A stretch of DNA of 23,669 nt from JAZKIX01 sp040384645 (GTDB lineage Bacteria; Pseudomonadota; Gammaproteobacteria; Burkholderiales; Burkholderiaceae_D), in contig JAZKIX010000210.1 of NCBI GenBank assembly GCA_040384645.1, positions 1 through 23,669 on the forward strand, read 5' to 3'. Position 1 is the first letter of the stretch; every line of letters starts with the position of its first letter. Below the pieces are notes generated by a model, which was not told where the DNA came from, searched no databases, and was given only the letters and a program-made list of their open reading frames with translations. The position numbers were made by a program, and so were the translations under genes. Positions 21,947 to 23,669 of this stretch are shown piece after piece.

Positions 21947-22789
21947 TCAGAGCGGTCGCCGGGCGCCGCTGACCCTCTGGATATCGGATAGGTCGTGCCA
22001 GCTTTGCGCCTCGCGAAAGCCTTGCACGGTCAGTAATTGTCGCACCGCTGCCGCTTGGTCGTAACCATGTTCCATCAAGAGCCAGCCATCCGCCGCCAGA
22101 TGCTGTGGCGCGTCGGTAATGATGCGGCGCAAGGCTGACAAGCCGTCAGCATGGTCGGTCAGGGCATCGATAGGCTCGAAGCGTAAATCGCCTTGGCTTA
22201 GATGGATATCGCCCTGGACGATATAGGGCGGATTGGCGACGATCAGGTCGAATTTCTCGCAGTTCTGTTGCTGTAAGGCGCTGTACCAATCGCTTTGCAA
22301 AAATCGGACTTGGGTGCCATGACGGCTGGCATTGGCGCGCGCAATGTCGAGTGCGGCGGCACTCAGATCGAGCGCAGTGACGGCAGCATCGGGACGCTGC
22401 TGCGCCAGCACGACAGCAATTGCGCCCGAACCTGTGCCTAGGTCAACGACGCTGCCCGATGGCGGCAAGCGCTGCAGCGCCAGTTCGACCAGCAGTTCGG
22501 TATCGGGACGCGGGATCAGGACGGCGGGCGAGACGTGGAACATGAGTCCATAAAATTCGCGCTGGCCGAGGATGTAGGCCATCGGTTCGCCATCGATGCG
22601 GCGCTGGAACAAGGCATCGAGTTGTGCCGCTTCGGTCGCACTGATCACGCGCTCCGATTGGGTGATCAGTTCGATCCGGCTCAGGCCAAGTACGTGGCTT
22701 AACAGCAGCCGTGTTTCCAGCGCATCGAGCGGCTGCGTGTCACGCCGTTGCTGGCATTGTTGCAGCGTTGCGCCGGCAGAAAAGAACAT
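21947..22789 (-). CDS. prmC: Peptide chain release factor N5-glutamine methyltransferase
   Basis: A 280-residue enzyme that methylates the glutamine of the GGQ motif of release factors, using S-adenosylmethionine. The N-terminal helical domain contains LDALETRLLLSHVLGLSR and GEPMAYILGQREFYGL. The methyltransferase domain has the SAM loop VVDLGTGSGAIAVVLA (G118-G122), the acidic ALDLS, and the catalytic NPPY at 186-189 that contacts the glutamine. Length is normal. It lies downstream of prfA, its substrate, but with dsbB between them; the dsbB stop is only 21 bp upstream, so all three are probably cotranscribed. No strong ribosome site is seen. Confidence 0.96.
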   Translation of the reverse strand: MFFSAGATLQQCQQRRDTQPLDALETRLLLSHVLGLSRIELITQSERVISATEAAQLDALFQRRIDGEPMAYILGQREFYGLMFHVSPAVLIPRPDTELLVELALQRLPPSGSVVDLGTGSGAIAVVLAQQRPDAAVTALDLSAAALDIARANASRHGTQVRFLQSDWYSALQQQNCEKFDLIVANPPYIVQGDIHLSQGDLRFEPIDALTDHADGLSALRRIITDAPQHLAADGWLLMEHGYDQAAAVRQLLTVQGFREAQSWHDLSDIQRVSGARRPL

Positions 22790-22810
22790 GGTGAGCGAAT
22801 GGTGGGTAGT

Positions 22811-23275
22811 TTAGCGCCGGCGAAATACGACTGACAGCAAGAGCAGCGTGATGATGACAAAAGCGGCCAGCGACCATTGCGGAATCGACAGTCCCAAGAT
22901 CGGTGCATAGTCGGTCGAACACATACCGTCGGCGCGGAACATATCTGGCCATAGGGTGGCGGTCGCAATCCGGTTCAGCGATGTTTCCAGTGGATCGATG
23001 CCACAAGAGGCGCCAGGATGGGCCTTGACCCACAAGTGATAGCTGGCGATGCCGATGCCGCTCAGTGAAGAAATTAAACCGGCGCCGCCGCCGATTTTAG
23101 GTGCATTGCCGGCCGCGCCCAACAAGCAAAAAATCGCCACCCCGATGAAGGCATAGCGCTGCAGGATGCACATCGGACAAGGTTGCATGTCTTGGTAGAG
23201 TTGCAGATAAAGTGCCAGCGCGAGCAGGGCGATGCTGCCAAGGGCGATGACGAAAAGGACGATGCGTGAATTCAT
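22811..23275 (-). CDS. dsbB: Disulfide bond formation protein B
   Basis: A 154-residue inner-membrane protein that reoxidises DsbA and passes electrons to quinone. Four membrane segments are visible (residues about 5-27, 42-60, 66-84 and 132-150). The two periplasmic cysteine pairs are present: C33-P-M-C36 in the first loop and C91/C119 in the second. Length is slightly below the E. coli protein (176). It lies between prfA and prmC on the same strand, close to both, which is not the arrangement I recall for either gene pair in most relatives; no function links it to them. Confidence 0.95.
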   Translation of the reverse strand: MNSRIVLFVIALGSIALLALALYLQLYQDMQPCPMCILQRYAFIGVAIFCLLGAAGNAPKIGGGAGLISSLSGIGIASYHLWVKAHPGASCGIDPLETSLNRIATATLWPDMFRADGMCSTDYAPILGLSIPQWSLAAFVIITLLLLSVVFRRR

Positions 23276-23341
23276 AGTAGGTCCATCAATATTGTGTTGG
23301 GTTGGTCGGTGTGAATTGCTGCGTACTGGTGTACTTATTAC

Positions 23342-23669
23342 TTACATATTGTCGCCCAGCGCCGCCAACAGCTCGGCTTGATGCTCGGCTGCCAGCGCAT
23401 TGCTTAACTCTTCCAGATCGCCGTCCATGATGAAGTCGAGTTTGTACAAGGTCAAATTGATGCGATGGTCGGTCATCCGACCCTGCGGGAAATTATAAGT
23501 TCGGATCCGTTCGCTGCGGTCGCCGGAGCCGATTAGGCTCTTGCGGGTGGCGGCTTCCTTCGATTGCTGCTCGCGTAACTGGCCATCCATGATGCGAGTC
23601 GCCAGCACCTTCATGGCCGAGGCCTTGTTTTTGTGCTGGCTGCGGTCGTCCTGGCATTCGACCACGATG
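23342..23669 (-). CDS. prfA: Peptide chain release factor 1, C-terminal part (starts off the window)
   Basis: The visible ~108 residues are the end of release factor 1, which reads UAG and UAA stop codons. They include VECQDDRSQHKNKASAMKVL, just after the GGQ loop (itself outside the window), then RSERIRTYNFPQGRMTDHRI and LYKLDFIMDGDLEELSNAL, all typical of RF1. A TAA at 23344-23342 ends the gene. The 5' part lies beyond base 23669. dsbB begins 66 bp downstream, followed by prmC, whose product modifies this factor. Confidence 0.96.
   Translation of the reverse strand, partial: IVVECQDDRSQHKNKASAMKVLATRIMDGQLREQQSKEAATRKSLIGSGDRSERIRTYNFPQGRMTDHRINLTLYKLDFIMDGDLEELSNALAAEHQAELLAALGDNM

Noticed and set aside
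1..23669. CRISPR arrays, tRNA, rRNA, prophage or complete insertion sequences
   Set aside because: No regularly spaced direct repeats, no recognisable tRNA/rRNA segments, and no integrase or transposase among the coding regions.

Overview
The window looks like a chromosomal segment of a betaproteobacterium (Burkholderiales, probably Oxalobacteraceae-like; genus not resolvable by eye). The pointers are the prfA/prmC/grxD/ubiX gene set, a grxD-ubiX pair overlapping by 8 bp, an E. coli-type gshA, an NsrR-controlled flavohaemoglobin, and moderately high GC with AT-rich spacers. All recognised products match proteobacterial families. There are no tRNA, rRNA, CRISPR, phage or intact IS genes.

Layout. 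(1) 1-564, minus strand: ubiX (its 3' part lies off the window) preceded by grxD. (2) 565-1107: about 540 bp without an intact gene, holding a start-less C-terminal gene remnant, a GC-rich stem-loop and one copy of an intergenic repeat. (3) 1108-6673, all minus: tex, an ankyrin-kelch fusion protein, a small conserved-looking protein, an alpha/beta hydrolase and a GNAT acetyltransferase. (4) 6674-13070, plus: a SWIM-SNF2 helicase (with a 10-N assembly gap), a secreted protein of unknown function and a cytochrome P450. (5) 13187-17159: a lipoprotein-type beta-lactamase-family serine hydrolase on minus; facing away on plus are a NarL-type histidine kinase, its response regulator (ATGA overlap) and a small exported protein. 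(6) 17160-19393, plus: a nitric-oxide detoxification module of hmp and nsrR, with two NsrR-like operators upstream and a two-helix membrane protein behind. (7) 19436-23669, all minus: prfA (3' part), dsbB, prmC, gshA and a 3'-truncated rlmI-like gene.

Two observations stand out. First, four intergenic elements (around 1001-1083, 6815-6900, 13083-13163 and 21841-21922) are copies of one family. Each has an ATAC-N8-GTAT inverted repeat followed by a T-rich run, and exactly 63 bp after the start of the first ATAC comes an ATACCCCC-type box (ATACTCCCC in one copy). Three of the four lie 13-33 bp behind a stop codon in the orientation of that gene. Second, prfA-prmC and grxD-ubiX, which I recall as neighbours in many Burkholderiales, lie at opposite ends of the window, separated by about 21 kb; like-oriented copies of the repeat lie near both ends of that separating block.

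The best-supported regulatory circuit is NsrR: a cluster-binding Rrf2 repressor encoded just downstream of hmp, with a 10-bp-arm palindrome and a second 19/23 consensus match in the hmp leader. The clearest decay events are the rlmI-like gene, cut off where its methyltransferase domain should begin, and the remnant at 684-908.
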